Assembly (NCBI GenBank): GCA_963801475.1 | Contig: CAWDEX010000002.1 | Location: 248,001-312,000, forward strand | Reading direction: 5' to 3' | DNA length: 64,000 bases | Origin: DAOMFB01 sp963801475 | GTDB lineage: Bacteria > Acidobacteriota > Thermoanaerobaculia > UBA5066 | Shown here: positions 18,471 to 27,061 of the stretch, in pieces | Position numbering within the stretch: position 1 is the stretch's first letter | Layout: every line of letters starts with the position of its first letter | Program-made: the position numbers and the translations under genes | The notes under the pieces: generated by a model | The model's input: the letters and a program-made list of their open reading frames with translations, nothing else | The model's database searches: none | Told to the model about the DNA's origin: nothing

Positions 18471-19192
18471 GGCCCGACCTCACCGTCGTCATTCCCGCCT
18501 ACAACGAGGAGACGCGGCTTCCCGCCTCGCTGGAAGCGCTGGCCGCGTGGCTGTCGCGGAGGGCCGAGCCTCTCTCAACCGAGATCCTCGTCGTGGACGA
18601 CGGCTCCGCGGACCGGACGAGCGGCCGTGCGGCGGAGACAGGGCGACGGCTGGGGCTCGCCGTCCGCGTCCTCGTCCACGAGAAGAACCGGGGAAAAGGC
18701 GCGGCCGTCCGGACCGGCGCCCTCGCCGCCGAGGGGAAGCAGGTTCTCGTCTCCGACGCCGACTTCTCCACGCCGATCGGCGAGTGGGAGAAGCTCGCGG
18801 CGGCCCGTGCTCCCGTCGCCATCGGCTCGCGCGCCGTGGACGAGAGCCTCGTGAAAGAGCGCCAGCCCTTCTACCGCGTGGCCCTGGGCAAGCTCTTCAA
18901 CCTTCTCGTCCGGCTCGCCGCCGTGCCCGGAATCCGCGACACGCAGTGCGGCTTCAAGCTCTTCTCGCGCGACGCGGCGCAGGCCGTCTTCTCCCGCGCC
19001 ACCGTCGACCGTTTTGCCTGGGACGTGGAGGCGCTTCTCCTCGCGCGGAAGCTGGGCTACGCCATCGCCGAGGTCCCTGTCCTCTGGTTCGACTCCCCCG
19101 ACTCCCGCGTCACCTTCCTCGGCGGCGCGCAGGCGTACCTCGACGTCCTCCGCATCCGCTGGCGCGTGTCGAGAACGTTGAAGAAAACGTAG
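18467..19192 (+). CDS. Family 2 glycosyltransferase, dolichyl/polyprenyl-phosphate-sugar synthase-like
   Basis: A 241-residue GT-A enzyme. Motifs: LTVVIPAYNEETRLPASLEA, ILVVDDGSADRTS, NRGKGAAVRTGAL, the DxD equivalent VSDADFSTP and TQCGFKLFSRDAA. This matches polyprenyl- or dolichyl-phosphate glucosyl/mannosyltransferases that charge a lipid phosphate with one sugar. It lacks the C-terminal membrane helices of GtrB-type proteins. It is co-translated with the methyltransferase (ATGA overlap) and is the last gene of the plus-strand operon. A strong hairpin follows. Confidence 0.9.
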   Translation: MRPDLTVVIPAYNEETRLPASLEALAAWLSRRAEPLSTEILVVDDGSADRTSGRAAETGRRLGLAVRVLVHEKNRGKGAAVRTGALAAEGKQVLVSDADFSTPIGEWEKLAAARAPVAIGSRAVDESLVKERQPFYRVALGKLFNLLVRLAAVPGIRDTQCGFKLFSRDAAQAVFSRATVDRFAWDVEALLLARKLGYAIAEVPVLWFDSPDSRVTFLGGAQAYLDVLRIRWRVSRTLKKT

Positions 19193-19198
19193 CCCAGC

Positions 19199-19215
19199 GG
19201 GGCACGGGGGGTGCG
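19199..19215 (+). repeat. 17-bp intergenic repeat, copy A
   Basis: The 17-mer GGGGCACGGGGGGTGCG occurs here and, inverted, at 38554-38570, upstream of ftsE. Both copies are intergenic. It overlaps the left arm of the hairpin at 19206. It is low in complexity, so the identity may be compositional, but the exact 17-base match is notable. Confidence 0.4.
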
Positions 19216-19230
19216 CCCCCGGCACCCCCC
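19206..19230. terminator. Hairpin between convergent genes (probable bidirectional terminator)
   Basis: A perfect 9-bp stem, GGGGGGTGC (19206-19214) pairing with GCACCCCCC (19222-19230), with a 7-nt loop. It lies between the convergent glycosyltransferase and glyA genes. No T-run follows on either strand, so intrinsic termination would be atypical; a role in transcript end protection is also possible. Confidence 0.5.
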
Positions 19231-19262
19231 ACAATGTGAGGGGCGTCGCACCCCCCGAAGAG

Positions 19263-20546
19263 CTAGTACAGCGGGAAGGCGGCGGTGAGCTTCCGGACCT
19301 CTCCGTGGACGCGCGCCTGAACGGCCGCGTCCTCCGGAGTCGCGAGGACCTCCGCGATCCAGCCGGCGATCCTCTTCATCTCCGCGGGTCCCATCCCCCG
19401 CGTCGTGACGGCGGGGGTCCCGATCCGGAGCCCCGACGTGACCATCGGCGGGTTCGGGTCGAACGGGATCGTGTTCTTGTTGACCGTGATCCCGGCGAGA
19501 TCCAGCGCCTTCTCCGCCACCTTTCCGGTCAGTCCCTTCTTCCCGACGTCGACGAGGAAGAGATGGTTGTCGGTCCCCCCGGAGACGATCCGGAATCCGT
19601 GGTCCGCCACGGCGCCGGCGAAGACGGCGGCGTTCTCGACGACCTGACGCTGGTAGGCGCGGAACTCCGGCGTCATCGCCTCTTTCAGGGCCACGGCCTT
19701 GGCGGCGATGATGTGTTCGAGCGGCCCCCCCTGCTGGCCGGGGAAGACCGCCTTGTCGACCTCCTTGGCCCATTCCGGCGTGCAGAGAATGAGCCCCGCG
19801 CGAGGGCCGCGGAGCGTCTTGTGCGTCGTCGTCGTGACGAAGTGGGCGTGCCCGACCGGCGACGGGTGGACGCCGGCGGCGACGAGCCCCGCGATGTGCG
19901 CCATGTCGACCATCAGGAGCGCCCCGACGGCGTCCGCCACCTCGCGGAACTTCGGGAAATCGAGCGTCCGCGGGTAGGCCGACGCCCCCGCCACGATCAG
20001 CTTCGGCTTCTCGGCCTCGGCGATCCGGCGCAGCTCGTCGAAATCGATCCGCTCGTCTTCCTTCCGGACCCCGTAGGCGACGACGTGGTAGAGCTTCCCG
20101 GAGACGTTGAGCGGGTGGCCGTGCGTCAGGTGCCCGCCGTGGGAGAGCGACATGCCGAGGAGCGTGTCGCCCGGCTTCAGGCACGCCATGTAGACGGCCG
20201 CGTTCGCCTGCGAGCCCGAGTGCGGCTGGACGTTGGCGTGGACGGCGTCGGGGTTCTCCGGCGAGAAGAGGGCCTTCGCCCGCGAGATGGCGAGCGACTC
20301 CCCCTCGTCCACGTGGACGCAGCCGCCGTAGTAGCGCTTTCCGGGGTACCCCTCGGCGTACTTGTTCGTCAGGACGGAGCCCATCGCCTCGAGGACCGCG
20401 CGCGACGTGAAGTTCTCCGAAGCGATCAGTTCGATCCCTTCCTGCTGGCGCGAAAGCTCGGCGGACAGGACGCGCGCGATGTCGGGGTCGACCTCGGCGA
20501 GCGGGCGGTTCAGCAGGGCGGCGAGGGTGGAAAGCGTGGGGTTCAT
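19263..20546 (-). CDS. glyA: Serine hydroxymethyltransferase
   Basis: A 427-residue PLP enzyme interconverting serine and glycine with tetrahydrofolate. Motifs: QQEGIELIASENFTS, NKYAEGYPGKRYYGGC, VDMAHIAGLVAAGVHP and TTTTHKTLRGPRAGLI, where the Lys binds PLP. Length and order are standard. Its ATG overlaps the rpiB stop (ATGA), a pairing seen in many bacteria. It feeds one-carbon units to the folate-linked genes nearby (folC, purE further on). The hairpin at 19206 lies beyond its stop. Confidence 0.97.
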   Translation of the reverse strand: MNPTLSTLAALLNRPLAEVDPDIARVLSAELSRQQEGIELIASENFTSRAVLEAMGSVLTNKYAEGYPGKRYYGGCVHVDEGESLAISRAKALFSPENPDAVHANVQPHSGSQANAAVYMACLKPGDTLLGMSLSHGGHLTHGHPLNVSGKLYHVVAYGVRKEDERIDFDELRRIAEAEKPKLIVAGASAYPRTLDFPKFREVADAVGALLMVDMAHIAGLVAAGVHPSPVGHAHFVTTTTHKTLRGPRAGLILCTPEWAKEVDKAVFPGQQGGPLEHIIAAKAVALKEAMTPEFRAYQRQVVENAAVFAGAVADHGFRIVSGGTDNHLFLVDVGKKGLTGKVAEKALDLAGITVNKNTIPFDPNPPMVTSGLRIGTPAVTTRGMGPAEMKRIAGWIAEVLATPEDAAVQARVHGEVRKLTAAFPLY

Positions 20547-20980
20547 GGAACTTCTCCGTTCAGCTTCTTCACGCGGCGCTCGTGCCGGCCGCCGGCGAAG
20601 GGAGTTTCGAGGAAGAGGTCGAGCATCGCCTCGGCCAGCGGCGGGGCGACGAGCCGCGCTCCGAAGGCGATGACGTTCGCGTCGTTGTGCTCGCGCATGA
20701 GGCGCGTGGCGAAGAGATCGTTCGGGACGCCGGCGCGGATTCCCGGCACCCTGTTCGCGGCAATGGAGATCCCGATCCCCGTCCCGCAGACGGCCACGCC
20801 CCGGTCGGCGCGGCCCCCGGCCACGGCCTCGCCGACGGCGCGGCCGAAGTCGGGGTAGTCGACCGAGTCGGTCGAACGGGTCCCGAGGTCGAGAACGTCG
20901 TGTCCCCTCGACGACGCGTGCGCCTTCAGCTTCTCCTTCAGTTCGAAGCCCGCGTGATCGGCGCCGAATGCGATCCGCAC
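20543..20980 (-). CDS. rpiB: Ribose-5-phosphate isomerase B
   Basis: A 145-residue RpiB/LacAB family isomerase interconverting ribose-5-phosphate and ribulose-5-phosphate. Motifs: MRIAFGADHAGFELKEKL, VDYPDFGRAVGEAVAGG with the family's DYPD, GVAVCGTGIGISIAANR (catalytic Cys and anion-binding loop) and ARLMREHNDANVIAFGARL. GTG at 20980 has TAAGAT 6 nt upstream (20987-20992) and no Shine-Dalgarno, so the transcript may be leaderless. It is coupled to glyA by ATGA overlap. Confidence 0.96.
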   Translation of the reverse strand: MRIAFGADHAGFELKEKLKAHASSRGHDVLDLGTRSTDSVDYPDFGRAVGEAVAGGRADRGVAVCGTGIGISIAANRVPGIRAGVPNDLFATRLMREHNDANVIAFGARLVAPPLAEAMLDLFLETPFAGGRHERRVKKLNGEVP

Positions 20981-21006
20981 CCGGGGATCTTAGCGCTCCG
21001 GGCCGG

Positions 21007-22368
21007 TCATTCCGGGGTCCCCGGGCGGCGCCGGGGGTACGCCGAGACCATCGAGTCGTACTCGGCGAGGGCGTAGCTGTCGGTCATCCCCGCGAGGTAG
21101 TCGGCGATGGAGCGGAGGAAGAGCGGCTTTCTGAGGTAGTTCCCCGCGATCTCCGCCTCGAGCCTCTTCAGGGGGATGTCGCGCAGGTACGCGACCCCGG
21201 CGAGATCGCGGTAGCGCAGGAGGACGTCGTCGGGCAGAAGCCGCGGGTTCCGGTAGTAGGCGGAGAAGAGCGTCACGATAACGAGGTGCGCCCGCCCGTC
21301 GTGCTGCGAGACGCGGTGGCTGTGGATGATGTGCTGGTAGATGAACTCCTTCAGCTCGCGGTAGAGGCGGTCGCCCGTCTTCGACGGGGTGACGAGCGAG
21401 CCCGGCAGCTTCCGCCGGTGCGCCACGAACTCGGCGGTCGTCGCGATCTTCCGGTCCGCCAGCCATCGCTCGATCGAGGTCCGCGAGGCCGTGATGAGGT
21501 CGGTGACGAGGAGATGGATGAGCCCGCGAATCAGCATCGCCCGCTTCACGGCCGGCTCGGACGCCTTCGCAAAGCCCTCGCCGAGCGCCTCGACGACCGT
21601 CCGCGCGATCGGGAGCGACAGGACCTTCTCGAGCCCGACCAGCGACAGGCCGTCCTCGAGGTCGTGTGCCTGCTGGGCGAATTCGTCGGCCCAGCCGACG
21701 GCCTGGCCCTCGAGGTGGCAGCCGGACGAGAGATTGAGCCCCTCGCCGTCCAGGTCGGGAAAGTTGAAGTCGCGTTTCCAGGTCGTGTGCTTGAGGATCC
21801 CCTCCCGCGTGTCGTTCGTCAGGTTCAGCCCCGGGTGCTCGTACCGCTTCTCCAGCACGTCGACGACGCGGACCGACTGGTAGTTGTGCTTGAACGCCCC
21901 GGCCTGGGCGGCCACCTTCGGCTCGAGCGGCAGGGTCGGCTCGCCCCCCGAGAGGATCCGGTTCAGCACCTTCTCCCCGGAGTGGCCGAACGGCGTGTGG
22001 CCGAGGTCGTGACCGAGGGCGCACGACTCGGTCAGGTCCTCGTTCAGCCCGAGGGCCCGCGCCATCGTGCGGGCGACCTGGGTCACCTCGAGCGTGTGCG
22101 TCAGGCGCGTCCGGTAGTGGTCTCCCTCGAACGGGATGAACACCTGTGTCTTGTGCTTGAGCCGCCGGAAGGCGCGCGAGTGGATGATCCGGTCACGGTC
22201 GCGCTGGAACTCGGTCCGGTAGTCGTAGCTCCGACCCTCCCCTGCCGTCTCGTATCGGCGCGTGGCGCTCCGCGACCGGGTGGCGTAGAGGGCGAGCCGG
22301 GCGTCTTCGGCGGCCTCGAGCTCCTTCTTCGTGAACGCGACCACGGGCACCCCGGGCGTCTCCCGCAT
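21007..22368 (-). CDS. dgt: dGTP triphosphohydrolase / dNTPase (HD domain)
   Basis: A 453-residue HD-superfamily deoxynucleotide triphosphohydrolase. The HD signature is complete: RTRLTHTLEVTQVARTMARA, then CALGHDLGHTPFGHSGE. RIIHSRAFRRLKHKTQVF upstream is the usual nucleotide-pocket region. It hydrolyses dGTP or dNTPs to nucleoside and triphosphate and so controls precursor pools. ATG 22368 is chosen; TAGGAT lies 7 nt before it, and AGGA could also act as a Shine-Dalgarno. An in-frame ATG at 22395 would overlap folC. It follows folC by 10 bp. Confidence 0.93.
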   Translation of the reverse strand: MRETPGVPVVAFTKKELEAAEDARLALYATRSRSATRRYETAGEGRSYDYRTEFQRDRDRIIHSRAFRRLKHKTQVFIPFEGDHYRTRLTHTLEVTQVARTMARALGLNEDLTESCALGHDLGHTPFGHSGEKVLNRILSGGEPTLPLEPKVAAQAGAFKHNYQSVRVVDVLEKRYEHPGLNLTNDTREGILKHTTWKRDFNFPDLDGEGLNLSSGCHLEGQAVGWADEFAQQAHDLEDGLSLVGLEKVLSLPIARTVVEALGEGFAKASEPAVKRAMLIRGLIHLLVTDLITASRTSIERWLADRKIATTAEFVAHRRKLPGSLVTPSKTGDRLYRELKEFIYQHIIHSHRVSQHDGRAHLVIVTLFSAYYRNPRLLPDDVLLRYRDLAGVAYLRDIPLKRLEAEIAGNYLRKPLFLRSIADYLAGMTDSYALAEYDSMVSAYPRRRPGTPE

Positions 22369-22378
22369 CGCCCCGATC

Positions 22379-23584
22379 CTATCCGGACTCGCCATCGAGC
22401 AGCCGGAGCACTTCGCCCACGAGGTAGAGCGAGCCCGCCACGAGGACGGGAGGGGCCCCGGGACCCTCGACATCGAGCCGCCGGAGGGCGACCGCCGGCG
22501 ACGGGGCCGTCTCCGCCCCGGCGACGCCGAGCCGCTCCCTCAGCGCCTCCGGAGGCACCGCGCGAGGCGAGGGAGGCGCCGTCAGGATGACGCGCCGCGC
22601 CCGCGCGAGCAGCGGCCCGACGGTGGCGGCAGCATCCTTGTCCGAGAGGGTGCCGAAGAGGAGGTCGATGCGGCCCGAGAGCCTCTCGGCGTCGAGCCAA
22701 CCGGCCAGAGCTTCGGCACCGGCCGGGTTGTGCGCTCCATCGAGGATCAGGGTCCGGCGCCCGGCGCGGGCGACTCGCTGGAGTCGCCCGCGCCAGCGGG
22801 CCTTCGAGAGTCCTCGGGTGATCACAGCCTCCTCGAGCGGCGCGAGCCAGCGCGCCGCGGCCACCGCCAGCGCCACGTTCTGCCGCTGGTGGGCGCCCGG
22901 CAGCGGGAAGACGCCGCTCCAGCGGTCCGAGGCCGGCACCTCGACGAGCCGGGCCCCGAGACGGGCGGCCTCGGCGTGGAGCATCGCCCTCGCGTCCGGC
23001 GGCGTCCCCTCCGCGCCGACCAGCGCCGGCTGCCCCCTTCGGAAGATCCCCGCCTTCTCGCGCGCCACGTCGCCGAGCGACGGGCCGAGGATCTCGAGAT
23101 GGTCGGGGCCGACGTTCGTCAGGACGGACACCTCGGGCTCGACGACGTTCGTCGCGTCGAGGCGACCGCCGATGCCGACCTCGAGTACGGCGACCTCGAC
23201 GCGGGCGCGGCGGAAGAGCTCGAGCGCCGCGACGGTCAGGGCCTCGAAGTAGGTCGGACCGCGCTCCCCCGGCCCCGCGACGGCGGCCACGAGGGACAGG
23301 ACCTCGTCGAGGAGGGCTTCGCCGATGTCCGCGTCGCCGACCCGGACCCGCTCGGTCACCCGGACGAGGTGCGGCGACGTGTAGAGCCCCGTCCGGACGC
23401 CGGCCGCCGTCAGGATCGCCGACAGGGCCGCCGCCGTCGAACCCTTGCCGTTCGTCCCCCCCACGAGGACGGAGCGGACGGAGCGATCGGGGCTCCCGAG
23501 CGAGTCGAGCAGGGAGCGCGTCCTCTGGAGACCGGGCCGGATCCGCTGCGGCCCGAGGGCCTCGAGCCAGGCGAGGCCGCTCAC
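22379..23584 (-). CDS. folC: Folylpolyglutamate synthase / dihydrofolate synthase
   Basis: A 401-residue Mur-ligase-superfamily enzyme. The P-loop is VGGTNGKGSTAAALSAIL. Other motifs are GLYTSPHLVRVTERVRV, YFEALTVAALELF, EVGIGGRLDATNVV, TNVGPDHLEILG and LILDGAHNPAGAEAL. It adds glutamate to dihydropteroate or folates. The GTG start (23584) overlaps the accD stop as GTGA; the accD-folC pair is widespread in bacteria. The Mur-ligase central and C-terminal domains look complete. Confidence 0.95.
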   Translation of the reverse strand: MSGLAWLEALGPQRIRPGLQRTRSLLDSLGSPDRSVRSVLVGGTNGKGSTAAALSAILTAAGVRTGLYTSPHLVRVTERVRVGDADIGEALLDEVLSLVAAVAGPGERGPTYFEALTVAALELFRRARVEVAVLEVGIGGRLDATNVVEPEVSVLTNVGPDHLEILGPSLGDVAREKAGIFRRGQPALVGAEGTPPDARAMLHAEAARLGARLVEVPASDRWSGVFPLPGAHQRQNVALAVAAARWLAPLEEAVITRGLSKARWRGRLQRVARAGRRTLILDGAHNPAGAEALAGWLDAERLSGRIDLLFGTLSDKDAAATVGPLLARARRVILTAPPSPRAVPPEALRERLGVAGAETAPSPAVALRRLDVEGPGAPPVLVAGSLYLVGEVLRLLDGESG

Positions 23585-24423
23585 ACCCCGAAGAGCGAGA
23601 GGAGGGTCGCGATCGTCGCCTTCAGCTGCGGGCGGGGGACGACGGCGTCCACGAAGCCGTGGTCGCGCAGGAACTCCGATCGCTGAAAGCCCTCGGGAAG
23701 CGTCTGCCGGATGGTCTGCTCGATGACGCGCGGCCCCGCGAAGCCGACGAGCGCCTTCGGCTCGGCCAGGATGACGTCCCCCTGCATGGCGAACGACGCC
23801 GTGACGCCCCCCGTCGTCGGGTTCGTCAGGACGGAGATGTAGGGAACCCGTCCCTCCGAGAGCCGTGCCAGAGCCGCGGAGACCTTCGCCATCTGCATGA
23901 GGGAGAGGATCCCCTCCTGCATCCGGGCGCCTCCCGAGGCCGAGACGATGATCAGGGGCCGCCGCTCGCGAAGCGAGAGCTCGGCGCAGCGCGTGATGAC
24001 CTCGCCGACGGCCGATCCCATCGACCCTCCGATGAAGCTGTAGTCGAGGACCGCGAGGACGACGGGCCGCCCCTCGAGAGTCCCCGCCCCCGCGACGACG
24101 GCGTCCGGGTGCCCCGTGCGCGCTTCGTAGTCCTTCAGGCGGTCGCGGTACCGCTTCGAGTCCTTGAACTTGAGCGGATCGGTCGGCCGGACCTGCCCGA
24201 AGAGGGGCTCGAAGCGTTCCTCGTCGAAGAGGAGCCTCATCCGGGCGTCCGCGGAGAGGTAGAAGTGGTGCTGGCACTTCGGACAGACCTGCTGGTTCCG
24301 TTCGACTTCCTTCGAGTAGAGCGTCTCGCGGCATCCCTCGCATTTCAGGAAGAGCCCCTCGCCGAGCGAGGCGGACTTGTGGTCGCGGACGGGCCGCGGG
24401 GTCTTGTCCTTTCGGAACCACAT
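23581..24423 (-). CDS. accD: Acetyl-CoA carboxylase carboxyltransferase subunit beta
   Basis: A 280-residue AccD. The N-terminal zinc ribbon is visible as KCEGCRETLYSKEVE and VCPKCQHHF. The carboxyltransferase core has SFIGGSMGSAVGEVITR, LIIVSASGGARMQEGILSLM, TNPTTGGVTASFAMQGD and EPKALVGFAGPRVIEQTIR. It makes malonyl-CoA with AccA and biotin carboxylase, which are elsewhere. It is translationally coupled to folC (GTGA) and begins 18 bp after the ABC ATPase gene. Confidence 0.97.
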   Translation of the reverse strand: MWFRKDKTPRPVRDHKSASLGEGLFLKCEGCRETLYSKEVERNQQVCPKCQHHFYLSADARMRLLFDEERFEPLFGQVRPTDPLKFKDSKRYRDRLKDYEARTGHPDAVVAGAGTLEGRPVVLAVLDYSFIGGSMGSAVGEVITRCAELSLRERRPLIIVSASGGARMQEGILSLMQMAKVSAALARLSEGRVPYISVLTNPTTGGVTASFAMQGDVILAEPKALVGFAGPRVIEQTIRQTLPEGFQRSEFLRDHGFVDAVVPRPQLKATIATLLSLFGV

Positions 24424-24441
24424 GGCGGAAGGCCGACGATG

Positions 24442-25209
24442 TTACTCGACGGGGCGCCCGAGGGAGATGAGCGGCGTTCCGTCCGGGAGCGGGACCACCC
24501 GGGCGGTCACGCCGAAGAGCTCCGAAAGAAGAGGCGCCGTCAGCGTTTCCCGGACCGCCCCCTCGGCCAGCACCCGTCCCCCGGCGATGAGGACGGCCCG
24601 GTCGGCGCCGGCGGCGAATTCCAGCTCGTGCGTCGAGAGGAGGACGGTGGCGCCCGCGGCCGCCCGGCGCCGCAGCGCCGAAAGAACCACGAGACGGTGG
24701 CGCGGGTCGAGGCTGGCCGTCGGCTCGTCGAGGAGCATCGCCTCCGGCTCGCCGGCCAGCACGCGGGCGAGAAGGACACGTTGCCGTTCCCCGCCGCTCA
24801 TCTCGCGCAGGTCGGCCTCGGCGTGCTCCGCGGCGTCCAGCTCCTCGAGGGCGCACCGAGCGGCGGCCACGTCGGGAGGCCCCGGCGCGGCGAAGCGGGC
24901 CCGGCGCGGCATCCGGCCGAGAAGGACGGCGTCGAGAGCCCGCATCGGGAAGAGGGGCTCGAAGCCCTGCGGGAGGTAGCCGATCCGGCGCGCCGCCTCC
25001 CGGCGCGGCACGGCCTCGAGCGGGCGTCCGCCGAGCGTCACCGCTCCGGCACGGGCCCGGAGCAGTCCCGCGAGGACCTTCAGAAGGGTCGTCTTTCCCG
25101 CCCCGTTCTCGCCGAGCAGCGCCACGACGGCCCCCGGCGGCAGGGAGAGCGACACGTCGTGAAGAACGTCGCGGCTGCCGTAGCCCGCGGAGACCTCCCT
25201 CAGCCGCAT
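24442..25209 (-). CDS. ABC transporter ATPase, cobalamin/siderophore-type (BtuD/FecE-like)
   Basis: A 255-residue ATPase with Walker A LGENGAGKTTLLKVLAG, a Q-loop at GYLPQG, signature MSGGERQRVLLARVLA, Walker B AMLLDEPTASLD and switch STHELEFAA. It matches the FecE/BtuD/HmuV branch that powers uptake of iron chelates, haem or vitamin B12. Its ATG overlaps the permease stop (TGATG). With the permease and binding protein it makes a complete BtuCDF-like importer. The ligand cannot be fixed from sequence, and no cobalamin riboswitch is visible upstream of the operon. Confidence 0.92.
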   Translation of the reverse strand: MRLREVSAGYGSRDVLHDVSLSLPPGAVVALLGENGAGKTTLLKVLAGLLRARAGAVTLGGRPLEAVPRREAARRIGYLPQGFEPLFPMRALDAVLLGRMPRRARFAAPGPPDVAAARCALEELDAAEHAEADLREMSGGERQRVLLARVLAGEPEAMLLDEPTASLDPRHRLVVLSALRRRAAAGATVLLSTHELEFAAGADRAVLIAGGRVLAEGAVRETLTAPLLSELFGVTARVVPLPDGTPLISLGRPVE

Positions 25210-26210
25210 CACGCGCGCCTCCGCATCAGGAGGAGAAAGGCCGGGGCGCCGAGGAGGGCCGTCACGGCGCCGACGGAGACCTCGGCCGGCGCGAAGAGCG
25301 ACCGGGCGGCCGTGTCGGCCAGGACGAGGAGCACGGCGCCGCCGGCGAACGAGAGGAGAAGGAGCCCGCGGTGCGTACGGACGACGAGCCGCACGCCGTG
25401 GGGTACGAGGAGACCGACGAACCCGATGATGCCGGAGACGGAGACGGCCGCCGCCGCGAGGAGCGAGGCCGCGAGGTAGGCGGTTCGCTTCACCGTCTCG
25501 ACGCGAACGCCGAGCGTGAAGGCCGTCTCCTCGCCGAGAGACAGCGCGTCGAAGGCCGGCGCCAGCGGGAGAAGGACCGCGACGCCGAGGGCCGCATAGA
25601 CGGCGAGCGTCAGCACCGCTTCGCCCGTGGCGCCCGCCAGCGACCCGAGCATCCAGAAGACGAAGCCCTGGGTTCGCGCGCCGTCGCCCCACGAGAGAAG
25701 GAAGAGAAGGACCGCCGACGCGAGCGCGTTGACGACGACGCCCGAGAGAAGAAGCCGGCCCCGGTCGAGCCGTCCCCGGACGGAGGCGCCGACGCCGACG
25801 AGCAGGACAGCCGCCAGCGCCCCGACGAAGGCCGCGATCGGCAGCGCCGCGCGCCCGAAGAAGCCCGCCGCCCCGAGACCCAGGAGCGAACCGACGAGCG
25901 TCCCGCAGGCGGCGCCTCCGGAGACGCCGAGAAGAAACGGATCGGCCAGCGGATTCTGGAGAAGCGCCTGGAGCGCCGCGCCCGAGAGCGCGAGCGCCCC
26001 GCCCACGAGGGCGGCGAGAAGAGCGCGCGGAAGACGCAGCTCCCGGACGATCGTCACCACGGACGGATCTCCCGCGCCCCCGACCGCACGGAGGACGTCC
26101 CCCGCCGCCAGCGGGACGCTTCCCGACAGAAGGGACAGGAGGATCGCCGCGAGGAGAGCGACGAGGAGCACGGCGCCGGCGGCCGCCGGACGGATGCCGG
26201 GACCTCTCAC
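25209..26210 (-). CDS. FecCD/BtuC-family ABC permease
   Basis: A 333-residue permease of the FecCD family with about nine to ten hydrophobic segments. Typical motifs are RELRLPRALLAALVGGALAL, SGAALQALLQNPLADPFLLG, GVSGGAACGTLVG and SVSGIIGFVGLLVPHGVRL, the coupling-helix region. The GTG start (26210) overlaps the binding-protein stop as GTGA, and its own stop overlaps the ATPase ATG. The whole transporter is therefore translationally chained. It acts in the inner membrane. Confidence 0.93.
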   Translation of the reverse strand: MRGPGIRPAAAGAVLLVALLAAILLSLLSGSVPLAAGDVLRAVGGAGDPSVVTIVRELRLPRALLAALVGGALALSGAALQALLQNPLADPFLLGVSGGAACGTLVGSLLGLGAAGFFGRAALPIAAFVGALAAVLLVGVGASVRGRLDRGRLLLSGVVVNALASAVLLFLLSWGDGARTQGFVFWMLGSLAGATGEAVLTLAVYAALGVAVLLPLAPAFDALSLGEETAFTLGVRVETVKRTAYLAASLLAAAAVSVSGIIGFVGLLVPHGVRLVVRTHRGLLLLSFAGGAVLLVLADTAARSLFAPAEVSVGAVTALLGAPAFLLLMRRRA

Positions 26211-27061
26211 GGGCGCTCCGTATGCGAGTCGCCGATCGCCACGAGACGTTCGAGCGCGTCGACGAGACGGGGCCCGGGCCGCTCGAGGAGCGAGCCGGAA
26301 ACCGTCACGACCCGGCCGTCGCGCACCGCCGGGACCAGCCGCCAGGGGCCGTCCGGACCGAAGGCCCGGCTGAAGGCGGCGCGGTTCTCCGCCGTCTCCG
26401 GATGGATGACGAGGTCGGGATTCCACGCGGCGAGCGTCTCGTGCGACACGCGCGGCCATTCTCCGGCCTTCTCCGGGACGACGTTGACGAGCCGTGCCAG
26501 GGCCAGGAGGTCGCCCACGAACGTGCCGGGGCCCGCCACGACGGGCGGGTCGGGCCAGATGACGACGAGGACGCGCGTTGGCGCCCCTTTCCGGCCGGCC
26601 GCCCGCCTTTCCGCCGCGGCGATCCTCTCCGAGAGGACCGCCACGAGCCGCTCGGCAGCGGCCGGCTCGCCGATCGCGTCGCCGACCCGGAGGACGTCCG
26701 TCAGGACCCCGGCAACGGTGCGCGCCTCCGTCGCGAGCGCCGGAAGGCCGAGCGCCTTCAGCTTCTCGTAGGCCGCCCGGTCGGTGCCGTCGCGCGAGGC
26801 CACGATGAGATCGGGTCTCAGGGCGACGATGCGCTCGAGATCGGGGGTGAAGCCGCCGATCCGGACCTTGCCGGCTGCGCCGGGCAGATCCGTGGCGAGA
26901 TCCGGGACGGCGACGACGCGTTCCCCCGCGCCGAGGGCGAAGAGGATCTCTGCCGCCGAAGGAGCGAGCGCGACGATACGGCGCGGAGGCGGACCGGCGG
27001 ATGCGGACGGCCCCGGCAATGCGAGGGCCGCGACGAGAAGCGCGGGGGCGAGCGGCCTCAG
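26207..27061 (-). CDS. Periplasmic substrate-binding protein of the ABC importer (BtuF-like; CTG start proposed)
   Basis: A 284-residue cluster-III (BtuF/FhuD type) binding protein. It opens with a signal peptide (RPLAPALLVAALALPGPSAS), then RRIVALAPSAAEILFALGAG, LRPDLIVAS and a C-terminal lobe with VVIWPDPPVVAGPGTF. No ATG, GTG or TTG is available ahead of the signal peptide. CTG 27061 overlaps the upstream stop as CTGA, with GGAAGAG just before it. This is the second CTGA-coupled start in the window (see 17778). The ligand is probably cobalamin or a ferric chelate. Confidence 0.88.
   Translation of the reverse strand: MRPLAPALLVAALALPGPSASAGPPPRRIVALAPSAAEILFALGAGERVVAVPDLATDLPGAAGKVRIGGFTPDLERIVALRPDLIVASRDGTDRAAYEKLKALGLPALATEARTVAGVLTDVLRVGDAIGEPAAAERLVAVLSERIAAAERRAAGRKGAPTRVLVVIWPDPPVVAGPGTFVGDLLALARLVNVVPEKAGEWPRVSHETLAAWNPDLVIHPETAENRAAFSRAFGPDGPWRLVPAVRDGRVVTVSGSLLERPGPRLVDALERLVAIGDSHTERP

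Noticed and set aside
22379..24856. An 825-codon minus-strand frame ending in FolC
   Set aside because: Only the part from GTG 23584 is FolC. The upstream part runs through accD and the ABC ATPase in the wrong frame.
26207..27061. Cobalamin riboswitch upstream of the BtuF-like operon
   Set aside because: Only 52 bp separate the kinase gene from the operon's first gene, and no B12-box-like sequence or structured leader is present.
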